From Streptomyces griseoincarnatus (GTDB lineage Bacteria; Actinomycetota; Actinomycetes; Streptomycetales; Streptomycetaceae): a stretch of 64,000 nucleotides of DNA. Positions 27,040 to 35,069 of this stretch are shown one piece after another (the stretch's first letter is position 1; the number at the start of each line of letters is the position of its first letter). The stretch lies in NCBI GenBank assembly GCA_014649575.1, contig BMTH01000015.1, positions 105,165 to 169,164 of the forward strand. Direction: 5' to 3'. Under the pieces are notes generated by a model, which did no database searches, had not been told where the DNA came from, and saw nothing but the letters and a program-made list of their open reading frames with translations. A program made the translations under genes and the position numbers.

Positions 27040-27075
27040 CGGAAGGGGCCGGGCGCACCCGCCCGGCCCCTTCCG
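27040..27075 (-). terminator. 15-16-bp perfect hairpin after the subtilase gene
   Basis: GGAAGGGGCCGGGCG (27041-27055) pairs exactly with CGCCCGGCCCCTTCC (27060-27074) across a four-base loop, with one more flanking pair. It lies about 25 bases past the stop of the minus-strand subtilase gene. Confidence 0.8.
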
Positions 27076-27099
27076 GAACGCTCTACGGTACGACGACGA

Positions 27100-28626
27100 C
27101 TACCGCGTCACCGCGTCCAGCGCGTCCGCCATGCCCCAGCCGTAGAAGCCGTTGCGGTTCTTCGGGCCCTCGCACACCGCGTCGACCTTGCCGTCGTTGT
27201 CGATGTCGTACGGCTTGGTGCAGGCGGTGGCGTCGGCCTGTGCGTACAGCAGGGCCTTCACCAGCGCCGGCGGCGCGTACGGGTGCTTCGACTTGATCAG
27301 CGCGGCGACGCCCGCGACGTGCGGGGACGCCATCGACGTACCGGCCATGTAGCCCCAGCGGCCGCCGGGCAGCGGGCCGAGGATCAGACCGCTGGTGGCG
27401 GGCGGCTCGGGGGTCTGCAAGGCCGTCGAGTCACCGCCGGGCGCGGCGATGTCGACGACCCCGCGGCCGTAGTTGGAGAACGACGACTTCAGGCCCTTCG
27501 CACCGGTCGACGCGACCGTCACCACGCCCGGGAGCTGCGTGGGGATGTCCAGGCACTCCGACGGGTCGATCTCGCGGTCCGACGGGGTGCCGTCGTTCGG
27601 CGAGACCGGGTCGGTGATCGAGTCGGACGCGAGGTCGTAGTTCTCGTTGCCCGCCGCCGCGACGTTGACCGCGCCCTTGCGCTCCGCGTACCGCGTGGCC
27701 CGGGAGACGGCCTCGACGAGCGCCTTCTGGTCCGGGTCGTTCTTGCAGTTGAAGTACCAGGGGTCGGTGTAATAGCTGTTGTTGGTGACGTCGACCCCGT
27801 GCTCGGCCGCCCACATGAAGCCGCACACCACGGCCTCGGTGTAGAAGTAGCCGTCCGGGTTGGACACCTTGATGCCGGAGACCTTCACCCCGGGGGCGAC
27901 ACCGGTCATGCCGACGCCGTTCTTCGCGGCGGCGATCTCACCGGCGACGTGGGTGCCGTGCGGGCTCTCGGCCGCCCCCGGACGCCAGGCGCCCTCGCTG
28001 GTGTCGGGCTTGCCCGCCACGCAGTTCACCGACGCGGCCCGGTCGAAGTTGGGCGCGATGTCGGGGTGCGTGTCGTCGACGCCCGTGTCGATGACGGCGA
28101 CGGTCACCTTCGGGCTGCCCAGCGACTTCTCGTGCGCCTTGTCCGCCTTGATGGCGGGCAGGTCCCACTGGAGGTTCTGCAGCGGGTCCTGGCCGGCGGC
28201 GGCCTCCTCCGTCGCCTCGGCGACCTCGGCGGCGCTGAGCACCTTGGGGGAGCCCAGGTCCGTGGTGGCCGCCGACGGCAGCGGCGCGTTGCGGGTGGCG
28301 CCGGCCGACTGCACCCCGGGCACCTTGCGGATCGTCTTCGCGAAGTCGGCGTCCGACGCGTGGACGACGATCACGCCGATCTTCTCGTACGACGTCACGA
28401 TCGTCCCGCCGGCCTTGGCGATCGCCTTCTTCACATGCGCCGGCGCACCGTGCCCGCCCCGCACGTTGACCACGTAGCTCAGGGAGGCCGCGTCCGCGGA
28501 GGGGGCCCCCTGGTGGGCGGGGGCGGCCGTGGCGGCCGTGTTCGGCAGGAACGCGAGCGCGGTCGCCAGGGCCATGCCGGCCGGGACGACCAGCGCCCGG
28601 CGGTGACGCGGGTGAGACGCTGTCAT
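27100..28626 (-). CDS. Secreted S8 family serine peptidase (subtilase), downstream copy
   Basis: The 508-residue preproprotein has a signal peptide (basic MTASHPRHRRALVV, hydrophobic core, cleavage near ATAAPA at about residue 36). A propeptide-like region follows (SYVVNVRGGHGAPAHVKKAI). The catalytic domain has Asp180 in VAVIDTGVDDTH, His223 in SPHGTHVAGE, oxyanion Asn327 in AAAGNEN and Ser431 in GTSMASPHVAG. The C-terminus has a calcium-binding-like DIDNDGKVD. ATG follows GGAGAC. It is 60 bases downstream of a close paralog on the same strand, so they are probably co-transcribed. Confidence 0.94.
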   Translation of the reverse strand: MTASHPRHRRALVVPAGMALATALAFLPNTAATAAPAHQGAPSADAASLSYVVNVRGGHGAPAHVKKAIAKAGGTIVTSYEKIGVIVVHASDADFAKTIRKVPGVQSAGATRNAPLPSAATTDLGSPKVLSAAEVAEATEEAAAGQDPLQNLQWDLPAIKADKAHEKSLGSPKVTVAVIDTGVDDTHPDIAPNFDRAASVNCVAGKPDTSEGAWRPGAAESPHGTHVAGEIAAAKNGVGMTGVAPGVKVSGIKVSNPDGYFYTEAVVCGFMWAAEHGVDVTNNSYYTDPWYFNCKNDPDQKALVEAVSRATRYAERKGAVNVAAAGNENYDLASDSITDPVSPNDGTPSDREIDPSECLDIPTQLPGVVTVASTGAKGLKSSFSNYGRGVVDIAAPGGDSTALQTPEPPATSGLILGPLPGGRWGYMAGTSMASPHVAGVAALIKSKHPYAPPALVKALLYAQADATACTKPYDIDNDGKVDAVCEGPKNRNGFYGWGMADALDAVTR

Positions 28627-28686
28627 GAAGTCTCCAGTTCGTTCACTTGACGTGCTGACGGTACGGCGGGTGTGCGGGGGCCTGGC

Positions 28687-30222
28687 TCACTTGACGGCGC
28701 GGAGCGCGTCGACGATGCCGTGCCCGTAGAAGCCGTTGACCTGACGGCCGCCCTCGCATGTCGCGTCCTGCGTTCCGTCACCGTTCTGGTCGTACGACGC
28801 GGGACAGCCCGGGTTGTTCGCCTGCGCCTTGAGCAGCGCCTGCAGAGCCGCCGGGGGCAGCCACGGGTGCTTGGACTTCAGCAGCGCCGCGACGCCGGCC
28901 GCGTGCGGGGAGGCCATCGAGGTGCCCTGGAGCCAGGCGTACTCGCCGTTCGGCATCGTGGACAGGATGCGGCCGTTCTTCGACGGGGTGTCCGGCAGCT
29001 GGTAGCGGCTGTCGCCGCCCGGCGCGGCCACGTCGACGACACCCTTGCCGTACGAGGAGTAGTACGACTTGAGGTTCTCGGAGCCCGTCGCGCTGATCGT
29101 GACCACGCCAGGGAGCTGCGTGGGCAGGTCGAAGCACTCGCTCGGGTCGATGGTGCGCGGCACCGGAGTGGTGTCGTTGGGGCTGGACGTGTCGTCGATC
29201 GCGTCCGAGGCCAGGTCGTGGTTGGAGTTGCCCGCCGAGGCGAAGTGCAGGGTGCCCTTGCGCTGGGCGTACAGCTGGGCGCGGTTGACCGCGTCGACGA
29301 TGGCCCGCTGGTCGGGGTCGTCCATGCAGTTGTACATCCACGGGTCGATGTAATAGCTGTTGTTCGTGATCTCCACGCCGTGGTCGGCGGCGAACACGAA
29401 CGCGCAGACGACGGCCTCCGCGTAGAACAGCCCGTTGGCGGGGTCGGTGACGTTGATCGCCGAGACCTTCACGCCGGGCGCGACACCGGCCACGCCGACG
29501 CCGTTGCGGGCGGCGGCGATCTCACCGGCCACGTGGGTGCCGTGGTAGTCGTCCGCGGTGTAGGGCCGCCAGGCGCCCGGGGTGGTGTCCGGGGCGCCGC
29601 CGAAGCAGTTGGCGGACTGGGACGTCGAGAAGTTCGGGGCGAGGTCCGGGTGGGTGTCGTCGACGCCGGTGTCGATGACGGCGACCGTGACGTTCCTGCT
29701 GCCCGGGTTGATCTTCGCGGCCTTGTCGGCGCCGATGGCGCGCAGGTCCCACTGGTCGGCCTCGAGCGGCTCACTGCCCGGCGTCTTCGCCGACGCGGCC
29801 TTCAGCTTCGCGGCGTCGGCGGCCGTCAGGTACTCGGCGGATCCGGCGTCCGTGGTCCCGGCGGGGGCCAGCGGGGCGGTGCGGGTGGCGCCGGCCGACT
29901 GCACGCCGGGCACCTCGCGGAGAGTCTTCGCGAAGTCGCCGTTCGCGGAACGGACGACGATGACGCCGATCTTCTCGTACGCGATGACGATCTCGCCGTC
30001 CGCCGCGGCGATCGCCCGCTTCACCTTGGCGATCGTGCGGTGGTCCGCCTTGGTGTTGACGACGTACGCCAGGACGGGCGCGTCCGCCGCCTGCTGCTCC
30101 GCGGCCGTGGCCGTGGCCGGTGCGGCGGAGGCCGCCGCGGGCAGGAAGCCGAGCGAGGCGGTCAGCGACAGCACGACGGGAACGGCGAGGGCGAGCCGGC
30201 GTCTGGAACGCAGATGAGCCAT
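28687..30222 (-). CDS. Secreted S8 family serine peptidase (subtilase), upstream copy
   Basis: The 511-residue preproprotein is built like its neighbour: signal peptide, I9-like prodomain (VLAYVVNTKADHRTIAKVKR), and a catalytic domain with VAVIDTGVDDTHPDLAPNFS, DYHGTHVAGEIAAARNGVGV, SAGNSNHDLAS and GTSMASPHAAGVAA. The C-terminus again has a DQNGDGTQD calcium-type loop and ends NGFYGHGIVDALRAVK. The shared order and wording show a tandem duplication. Substrate is unknown; secreted subtilases of Streptomyces degrade extracellular protein or mature other exoproteins. The region 30223-30488 upstream is divergent from the DUF485 gene. Confidence 0.94.
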   Translation of the reverse strand: MAHLRSRRRLALAVPVVLSLTASLGFLPAAASAAPATATAAEQQAADAPVLAYVVNTKADHRTIAKVKRAIAAADGEIVIAYEKIGVIVVRSANGDFAKTLREVPGVQSAGATRTAPLAPAGTTDAGSAEYLTAADAAKLKAASAKTPGSEPLEADQWDLRAIGADKAAKINPGSRNVTVAVIDTGVDDTHPDLAPNFSTSQSANCFGGAPDTTPGAWRPYTADDYHGTHVAGEIAAARNGVGVAGVAPGVKVSAINVTDPANGLFYAEAVVCAFVFAADHGVEITNNSYYIDPWMYNCMDDPDQRAIVDAVNRAQLYAQRKGTLHFASAGNSNHDLASDAIDDTSSPNDTTPVPRTIDPSECFDLPTQLPGVVTISATGSENLKSYYSSYGKGVVDVAAPGGDSRYQLPDTPSKNGRILSTMPNGEYAWLQGTSMASPHAAGVAALLKSKHPWLPPAALQALLKAQANNPGCPASYDQNGDGTQDATCEGGRQVNGFYGHGIVDALRAVK

Positions 30223-30488
30223 GGGGTCTCCACATCATCCGGAAACGAAACCGGCCCGAGGCAGGGGTGGCTGCCCGGGCAGGTACATGACGGGTGGTGC
30301 AGGGTGAAGCTATCCCGCCCGTCCGCTGGCCAGCAATGATTTGCGTGCAACGTCTTCGGAAAACGTCCACGGAAAAGAACCGAACCGAGTTGAACCGGTC
30401 CTCGCGTGGCGCCGTGCCCTTGGGCAGGAAGCGCGAGGACACTCGCCTTCGTCGACGCAAGAACCGACCCGCAACGCGAGGAGACTCC

Positions 30489-30845
30489 GTGGCCGCCGAA
30501 GCACCGCCCCCCTCGACAGAGAAAGCCAAACTCCCCACGCCGGAGGAGTTCACCGAGGTTCAGGAGAGCGCTGAGTTCGGTGAACTACGCCGCTCCTACC
30601 GTTCGTTCGCCTTCCCGCTGACCATCGGCTTCATCGTCTGGTACCTGCTGTACGTGCTGCTGTCCAACTACGCGGGCGACTTCATGGGCGCCAAGCTCGT
30701 CGGCAACATCAACGTCGCCTTCGTCTTCGGCGTGCTGCAGTTCGTCAGCACCTTCCTCATCGCCTGGTGGTACTCCAAGCACGCCGCCGCCAAGCTCGAC
30801 CCCAAGGCCGAGGCCATCAAGACCCGTATGGAGGGCGGCGCATGA
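30489..30845 (+). CDS. DUF485 membrane protein paired with a cation/acetate symporter
   Basis: The 118-residue protein has two helices, about 40-62 (FAFPLTIGFIVWYLLYVLLS) and 74-98, with the family motif SYRSFAFPLT and FGVLQFVSTFLIAWWYSKHA. DUF485 proteins (YjcH in E. coli) are encoded next to ActP-type permeases and are thought to assist them. GTG at 30489 has GAGGAG seven bases ahead; longer in-frame readings upstream lack such a site. The stop overlaps the symporter ATG (ATGA). Confidence 0.9.
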   Translation: MAAEAPPPSTEKAKLPTPEEFTEVQESAEFGELRRSYRSFAFPLTIGFIVWYLLYVLLSNYAGDFMGAKLVGNINVAFVFGVLQFVSTFLIAWWYSKHAAAKLDPKAEAIKTRMEGGA

Positions 30846-32470
30846 GCCCCGCGATCACCCATGTCACCCTCGCCGCGAACGAGGCCAGCGAGCACCGGCC
30901 GCTGATCATCACGCTGTTCGCGCTGTTCGTGGTCGCCACCCTCGGCATCACCGTGTGGGCCGGCCGGCAGACCAAGGACGCCGCCGACTTCTACGCGGGC
31001 GGACGGCAGTTCAGCGCCTTCCAGAACGGACTCGCCGTCTCCGGCGACTACATGTCCGCCGCGTCCTTCCTCGGCATCGCCGGCGCCATCGCCCTCTTCG
31101 GCTACGACGGCTTCCTCTACTCCATCGGCTTCCTGGTCGCCTGGCTCGTCGCCCTGCTGCTCGTCGCCGAGCCGCTGCGCAACTCCGGCCGCTACACGAT
31201 GGGCGACGTCCTCGCCTACCGCATGCGCCAGCGCCCGGTCCGCACCGCCGCCGGCACCTCCACGATCGTCGTGTCGATCTTCTACCTGCTGGCCCAGATG
31301 GCGGGCGCGGGCGTGCTCGTCTCCCTGCTGCTCGGCATCACCTCCGACGCCGGCAAGATCCTCATCGTCGCCCTCGTCGGCGTCCTGATGATCGTGTACG
31401 TCTCCATCGGCGGCATGAAGGGCACCACCTGGGTGCAGATGGTCAAGGCCGTGCTGCTCATCGGCGGCACGATCCTCATCACCTTCCTGGTGCTGCTGAA
31501 GTTCAACTTCAACATCTCCGATTTGCTGGGCAAGGCCGCCGAGAACAGCGGCAAGGGCGACGCCTTCCTGGAGCCCGGCCTCCAGTACGGCGCCGACAAC
31601 ATCAGCAAGCTGGACTTCCTCTCCCTGGGCATCGCCCTGGTGCTCGGCACCGCCGGCCTGCCGCACATCCTGATCCGCTTCTACACGGTGCCGAACGCCA
31701 AGGCCGCCCGTAAGTCCGTGAACTGGGCCATCGGCATCATCGGCGGCTTCTACCTGATGACCATCGCGCTCGGCTTCGGCGCGGCGGCACTCATCTCGCA
31801 GGACGAGATCATCGAGTCCAATCCGTCCGGCAACACGGCGGCGCCACTGCTCGCCCTGCACATCGGCGGCGTCGACTCGGCCTGGGGCGCGATCCTGCTC
31901 GCCACCATCTCGGCGGTCGCGTTCGCCACCATCCTCGCCGTGGTCGCCGGACTCACGCTGGCCTCGTCCTCCTCCTTCGCGCACGACATCTACGCCAACG
32001 TCATCCGCAAGGGCAAGGCCACCGACAAGGAGGAGATGAGGGCGGCCCGCTGGGCGACCGTCCTCATCGGCGTCGTCTCCATCGCGCTCGGCGCCCTCGC
32101 CCGCGACCTGAACGTCGCCGGCCTGGTCGCCCTGGCCTTCGCCGTCGCCGCCTCGGCCAACCTGCCGACCATCCTCTACAGCCTGTTCTGGAAGCGGTTC
32201 ACCACCCAGGGCGCGCTGTGGTCGATCTACGGCGGTCTGATCGTCGCCGTCGGCCTGGTGCTCTTCTCGCCGGTCGTCTCCGGCGACCCGAAGGCGATGT
32301 TCCCGGACGTCGACTTCGCCTGGTTCCCGCTGAAGAACCCGGGCATCATCTCCATCCCGTTCGGCTTCCTGATGGGCTGGCTCGGCACCGTCCTCTCCAA
32401 GGAGGAGCCCGACGTCAAGAAGTACGCGGAGCTGGAGGTCCGGTCCCTCACCGGCACCGGCGCCCACTGA
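30842..32470 (+). CDS. actP: Cation/acetate symporter (ActP-like SSF permease)
   Basis: The 542-residue protein has about 13 helices. SSF marks include AADFYAGGRQFSAFQNGLAV-type N-terminal text, SGDYMSAASFLGIAGAIALF, GLPHILIRFYTVPNAKAARK and the later ASSSSFAHDIYANVIRKGKA. These match ActP, which takes up acetate and other short carboxylates with Na+ or H+. It overlaps the DUF485 gene by four bases and is followed by a long hairpin. It is a different subfamily from the symporter at 20.6 kb. Confidence 0.93.
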   Translation: MSPAITHVTLAANEASEHRPLIITLFALFVVATLGITVWAGRQTKDAADFYAGGRQFSAFQNGLAVSGDYMSAASFLGIAGAIALFGYDGFLYSIGFLVAWLVALLLVAEPLRNSGRYTMGDVLAYRMRQRPVRTAAGTSTIVVSIFYLLAQMAGAGVLVSLLLGITSDAGKILIVALVGVLMIVYVSIGGMKGTTWVQMVKAVLLIGGTILITFLVLLKFNFNISDLLGKAAENSGKGDAFLEPGLQYGADNISKLDFLSLGIALVLGTAGLPHILIRFYTVPNAKAARKSVNWAIGIIGGFYLMTIALGFGAAALISQDEIIESNPSGNTAAPLLALHIGGVDSAWGAILLATISAVAFATILAVVAGLTLASSSSFAHDIYANVIRKGKATDKEEMRAARWATVLIGVVSIALGALARDLNVAGLVALAFAVAASANLPTILYSLFWKRFTTQGALWSIYGGLIVAVGLVLFSPVVSGDPKAMFPDVDFAWFPLKNPGIISIPFGFLMGWLGTVLSKEEPDVKKYAELEVRSLTGTGAH

Positions 32471-32484
32471 CGGACACCGCGCGC

Positions 32485-32532
32485 GACGGCCGCGTCGTAC
32501 GGACCCTCGTAGGTCCCTACGACGCGGCCGTC
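32485..32532 (+). terminator. 21-bp hairpin after the acetate symporter
   Basis: Bases 32485-32505 pair with 32512-32532 with a single mismatch and a six-base loop (CTCGTA). It begins 15 bases past the symporter stop and about 100 bases before moaA, so it should end the symporter transcript. Its length is above that of the other hairpins in the window. Confidence 0.75.
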
Positions 32533-32631
32533 GGCATCTCGTCGCATCACGTCGCTGGGTGATGTCGGCGGCGTCACGTACGCTCGCAGGTACCGGACAT
32601 CGAGAGATCGGCGTACAGGGAGGGGCCCCAC

Positions 32632-33621
32632 GTGCTCATCGACACCTACGGCCGAGTGGCGACCGACCTGCGGGTCTCGCTCACCGACCGGTGCAACCTG
32701 CGCTGCACGTACTGCATGCCCGAAGAGGGCCTGCAGTGGCTCGCCAAGCCCGATCTGCTCACCGACGACGAGATCGTCCGGCTGATCGACATCGCGGTCA
32801 CCTCCCTGGGCATCGAGGAGGTGCGCTTCACCGGCGGTGAGCCCCTGCTCCGCCCCGGCCTGGTCGGCATCGTGGAGCGCGTGGCCGCCCTCGAACCCCG
32901 CCCGCAGATGTCCCTCACCACCAACGGCATCGGGCTGCGCCGCACCGCCGACGCGCTCAAGGCGGCCGGCCTCGACCGGGTCAACGTCTCCCTCGACACG
33001 CTCCGCCCCGACGTCTTCAAGACCCTCACCCGCCGCGACCGCCACCGGGACGTCCTGGACGGCCTGTACGCGGCCCGCGAGGCCGGTCTGACGCCCGTGA
33101 AGGTCAACTCGGTCCTGATGCCGGGGCTCAACGACGACGAGGCCCCCGACCTGCTCGCCTGGGCCGTGGAGCACGACTACGAGCTGCGGTTCATCGAGCA
33201 GATGCCGCTGGACGCCCAGCACGGCTGGAAGCGCGACGGCATGATCACCGCGGGGGACATCCTCGCCTCCCTGCGCACCCGCTTCGAGCTGACCCCCGAG
33301 GGCGAGGAGAAGCGCGGCTCCGCCCCCGCCGAGCGCTGGCTGGTCGACGGCGGCCCGCACCGGGTGGGCGTCATCGCCTCCGTCACCCGGCCCTTCTGCG
33401 CCGCCTGCGACCGCACCCGCCTCACCGCCGACGGACAGGTCCGTACCTGTCTGTTCGCCACCGAGGAGACCGACCTGCGCGCGGCCCTGCGCTCCGGCGC
33501 GGGCGACGAGGAGATCGCCCGCATCTGGAAGCTCGCCATGTGGGGCAAGAAGGCGGGCGCGGGCCTGGACGACCCGTCCTTCGTCCAGCCGGACCGTCCG
33601 ATGTCCGCCATCGGCGGCTGA
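32632..33621 (+). CDS. moaA: GTP 3',8-cyclase MoaA (molybdenum cofactor biosynthesis)
   Basis: The 329-residue radical-SAM enzyme converts GTP to 3',8-cyclo-GTP, the first step to molybdopterin. The N-terminal cluster motif is CNLRCTYC (Cys21, 25, 28), with VRFTGGEPLLRPG following. The C-terminal second Fe-S site is CAACDRTRL with a third Cys in QVRTC. The protein ends in the Gly-Gly pair that is essential for activity in this family. GTG at 32632 has GGGAGGGG ahead. No other moa/moe gene is in view. Confidence 0.97.
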   Translation: MLIDTYGRVATDLRVSLTDRCNLRCTYCMPEEGLQWLAKPDLLTDDEIVRLIDIAVTSLGIEEVRFTGGEPLLRPGLVGIVERVAALEPRPQMSLTTNGIGLRRTADALKAAGLDRVNVSLDTLRPDVFKTLTRRDRHRDVLDGLYAAREAGLTPVKVNSVLMPGLNDDEAPDLLAWAVEHDYELRFIEQMPLDAQHGWKRDGMITAGDILASLRTRFELTPEGEEKRGSAPAERWLVDGGPHRVGVIASVTRPFCAACDRTRLTADGQVRTCLFATEETDLRAALRSGAGDEEIARIWKLAMWGKKAGAGLDDPSFVQPDRPMSAIGG

Positions 33622-33649
33622 GGGGCCACGACACCCCCGCCGGAAGGGC

Positions 33650-33877
33650 TCAGGCCCCCTCCGGGGCCTCCCACTCCTCGAAGCGCACGACGTCCTTCAG
33701 GAAGCCGCGCACGCCGAGGAACTGCGCCAGGTGCTCCCGGTGCTCCTCGCAGGCCAGCCACGTCTTGCGCCGCCGAGGCGTGTGGATCTTCGGGTTGTTC
33801 CAGGCCAGCACCCACTCGGCGGGGGCGCGGCAGCCCTTCGCGGAGCAGATGGGCGTCTCGGGGTCAGGGTTGATCAC
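33650..33877 (-). CDS. Small Cys-rich protein, putative zinc-binding
   Basis: The 75-residue protein begins MINPDPETPICSAKGCRAPA and has a second cluster TWLACEEHREHLAQFL. Two Cys plus Cys-x2-His could bind one zinc ion. Basic text KIHTPRRRK lies between. It is widespread in Streptomyces as I recall, with no assigned role. It is convergent with moaA after 28 bases. GTG start at 33877. Confidence 0.78.
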   Translation of the reverse strand: MINPDPETPICSAKGCRAPAEWVLAWNNPKIHTPRRRKTWLACEEHREHLAQFLGVRGFLKDVVRFEEWEAPEGA

Positions 33878-33926
33878 CGTCCGACCCTAACGCGTGCGCG
33901 GGAGAGGGAACCGCCCCGGCAAAAGG

Positions 33927-33964
33927 CGACGCCGAGCAGCCACGGGGGGAGCTGCCCGGCGTCG
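33927..33964. terminator. 14-bp hairpin between small protein genes
   Basis: CGACGCCGAGCAGC (33927-33940) pairs with GCTGCCCGGCGTCG (33951-33964) with one mismatch and a ten-base loop. It lies 155 bases past the DUF3099 stop and just upstream of the Cys-rich gene, so it may end DUF3099 transcription. No other feature is visible in 33878-34119. Confidence 0.5.
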
Positions 33965-34119
33965 GTCCGTCGCTCCGACGGGGGATGCGGAGCGCGTACG
34001 AAGTATGTCACGGGTCACCCCGCCCCCGGCACCGGAAGAACATGATTGATCTGAGGATTCTTCGAGGTTGACCGGGAAGTTACTTCCGCTCCCGGCGGCC
34101 CGCGCTCACGTCCCGCTGC

Positions 34120-34515
34120 TCAGGGGCGTCCCGGATCCTCGGATCGTGCGCCCGGCGCCGTCGGCGACGCCACTTCTTCCGCATCGGGTTCCGCGGAACC
34201 GTCATTCGTCCGCGGCGGTGCGATCATCTGCCTCATCGGCGTCGTCACGAAGGTCGACGGCAGGGACGGCGCGTTCTCCCGCCCCGCGTTGGCGATCACC
34301 ACCGCGACGTACGGCAGGATCGCCCCGAGCACCAGCGCCACGATCGCGACATGCCGCTCCACGTTCCACAGGGTGGCCGCCAGGATGACCGAGATCGTGC
34401 GAACGACCATCGAGATCACGTACCGGCGCTGCCGCCCCCGCACGTCCTCCTGGAGGCCCGCCCGGGCGCCCGTGATCCGGAACACCTGAGCGCCGCCGCC
34501 ACGCTGCTTCCGCAT
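34120..34515 (-). CDS. DUF3099-type small membrane protein
   Basis: The product is about 131 residues. The conserved part is FRITGARAGLQEDVRGRQRR before a pair of helices, about 35-55 (VISMVVRTISVILAATLWNV) and 58-78 (ALVLGAILPYVAVVIANAG). The C-terminal third is disordered. This is the DUF3099 layout. Function is unknown. ATG at 34515 is preferred to the adjacent GTG at 34518. It is divergent from the GlsB-like gene. Confidence 0.82.
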   Translation of the reverse strand: MRKQRGGGAQVFRITGARAGLQEDVRGRQRRYVISMVVRTISVILAATLWNVERHVAIVALVLGAILPYVAVVIANAGRENAPSLPSTFVTTPMRQMIAPPRTNDGSAEPDAEEVASPTAPGARSEDPGRP

Positions 34516-34717
34516 CACATTCCACCATCCGCCCGCATCGGACCCTTCCGGACAAGGCCAACGTTACGCCGCGTCCCGCGCCCCCACGAGGGCGGGTCGC
34601 CCGCTCCGCGCCGGCCCGGCTACGCCGTACCGCGTACGGCATGTCCGACATGCGGCGTACCGCGACCGGGCCGACACTTGCCGTGATGCTCGCGTCAAGT
34701 CGTACGAGGAGGCAGTC

Positions 34718-35002
34718 ATGGGCTGGTTGTGGGCGATCATCGTGGGATTCGTGCTCGGCCTGCTGGCCAAGGCGGTGATCCCCGGCAAGCAGCACATCCC
34801 GCTCTGGCTCGCCACCATCTGCGGCATGATCGGCGCCGTCGTCGGCAACGCCATCGCGCGCGGCTTCGGCATCGAGGAGACCCGCGGCATCGACTGGGGG
34901 CGGCACATCTTCCAGCTCGGCGCGGCCATCGTCGTCGTGCTGCTCGCGGAGATGATCTACAACTCGATACAGCGCAGGAACGACGAGCGCCGGCGGGCCT
35001 GA
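34718..35002 (+). CDS. GlsB/YeaQ/YmgE family stress-associated membrane protein
   Basis: The 94-residue protein has three helices and the family pattern MGWLWAIIVGFVLGLLAKAV, IPGKQHIPLWLATICGMIGA and VVGNAIARGFGI. Such transglycosylase-associated proteins are often linked with Asp23/Gls24 proteins in firmicutes. Here an Asp23 cluster lies 18 kb away, so any link is only suggestive. GAGGAGG precedes the ATG. It is convergent with tyrS over a hairpin. Confidence 0.88.
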   Translation: MGWLWAIIVGFVLGLLAKAVIPGKQHIPLWLATICGMIGAVVGNAIARGFGIEETRGIDWGRHIFQLGAAIVVVLLAEMIYNSIQRRNDERRRA

Positions 35003-35022
35003 CCGGCCTCTCGGACACGGCG

Positions 35023-35054
35023 GAGGGGCGGGCCCCGCACGGAGCCCGCCCCTC
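35023..35054. terminator. Bidirectional hairpin between glsB-like gene and tyrS
   Basis: GAGGGGCGGGC (35023-35033) pairs with GCCCGCCCCTC (35044-35054) over a ten-base loop, between two convergent stops. Confidence 0.75.
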
Positions 35055-35069
35055 ACGCACACCGCCGGC

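Noticed and set aside
34042..34071. Short ORF MIDLRILRG with GGAAG ahead
   Set aside because: No plus-strand gene follows within reach; only the 3' end of a minus-strand gene lies beyond. Probably chance.
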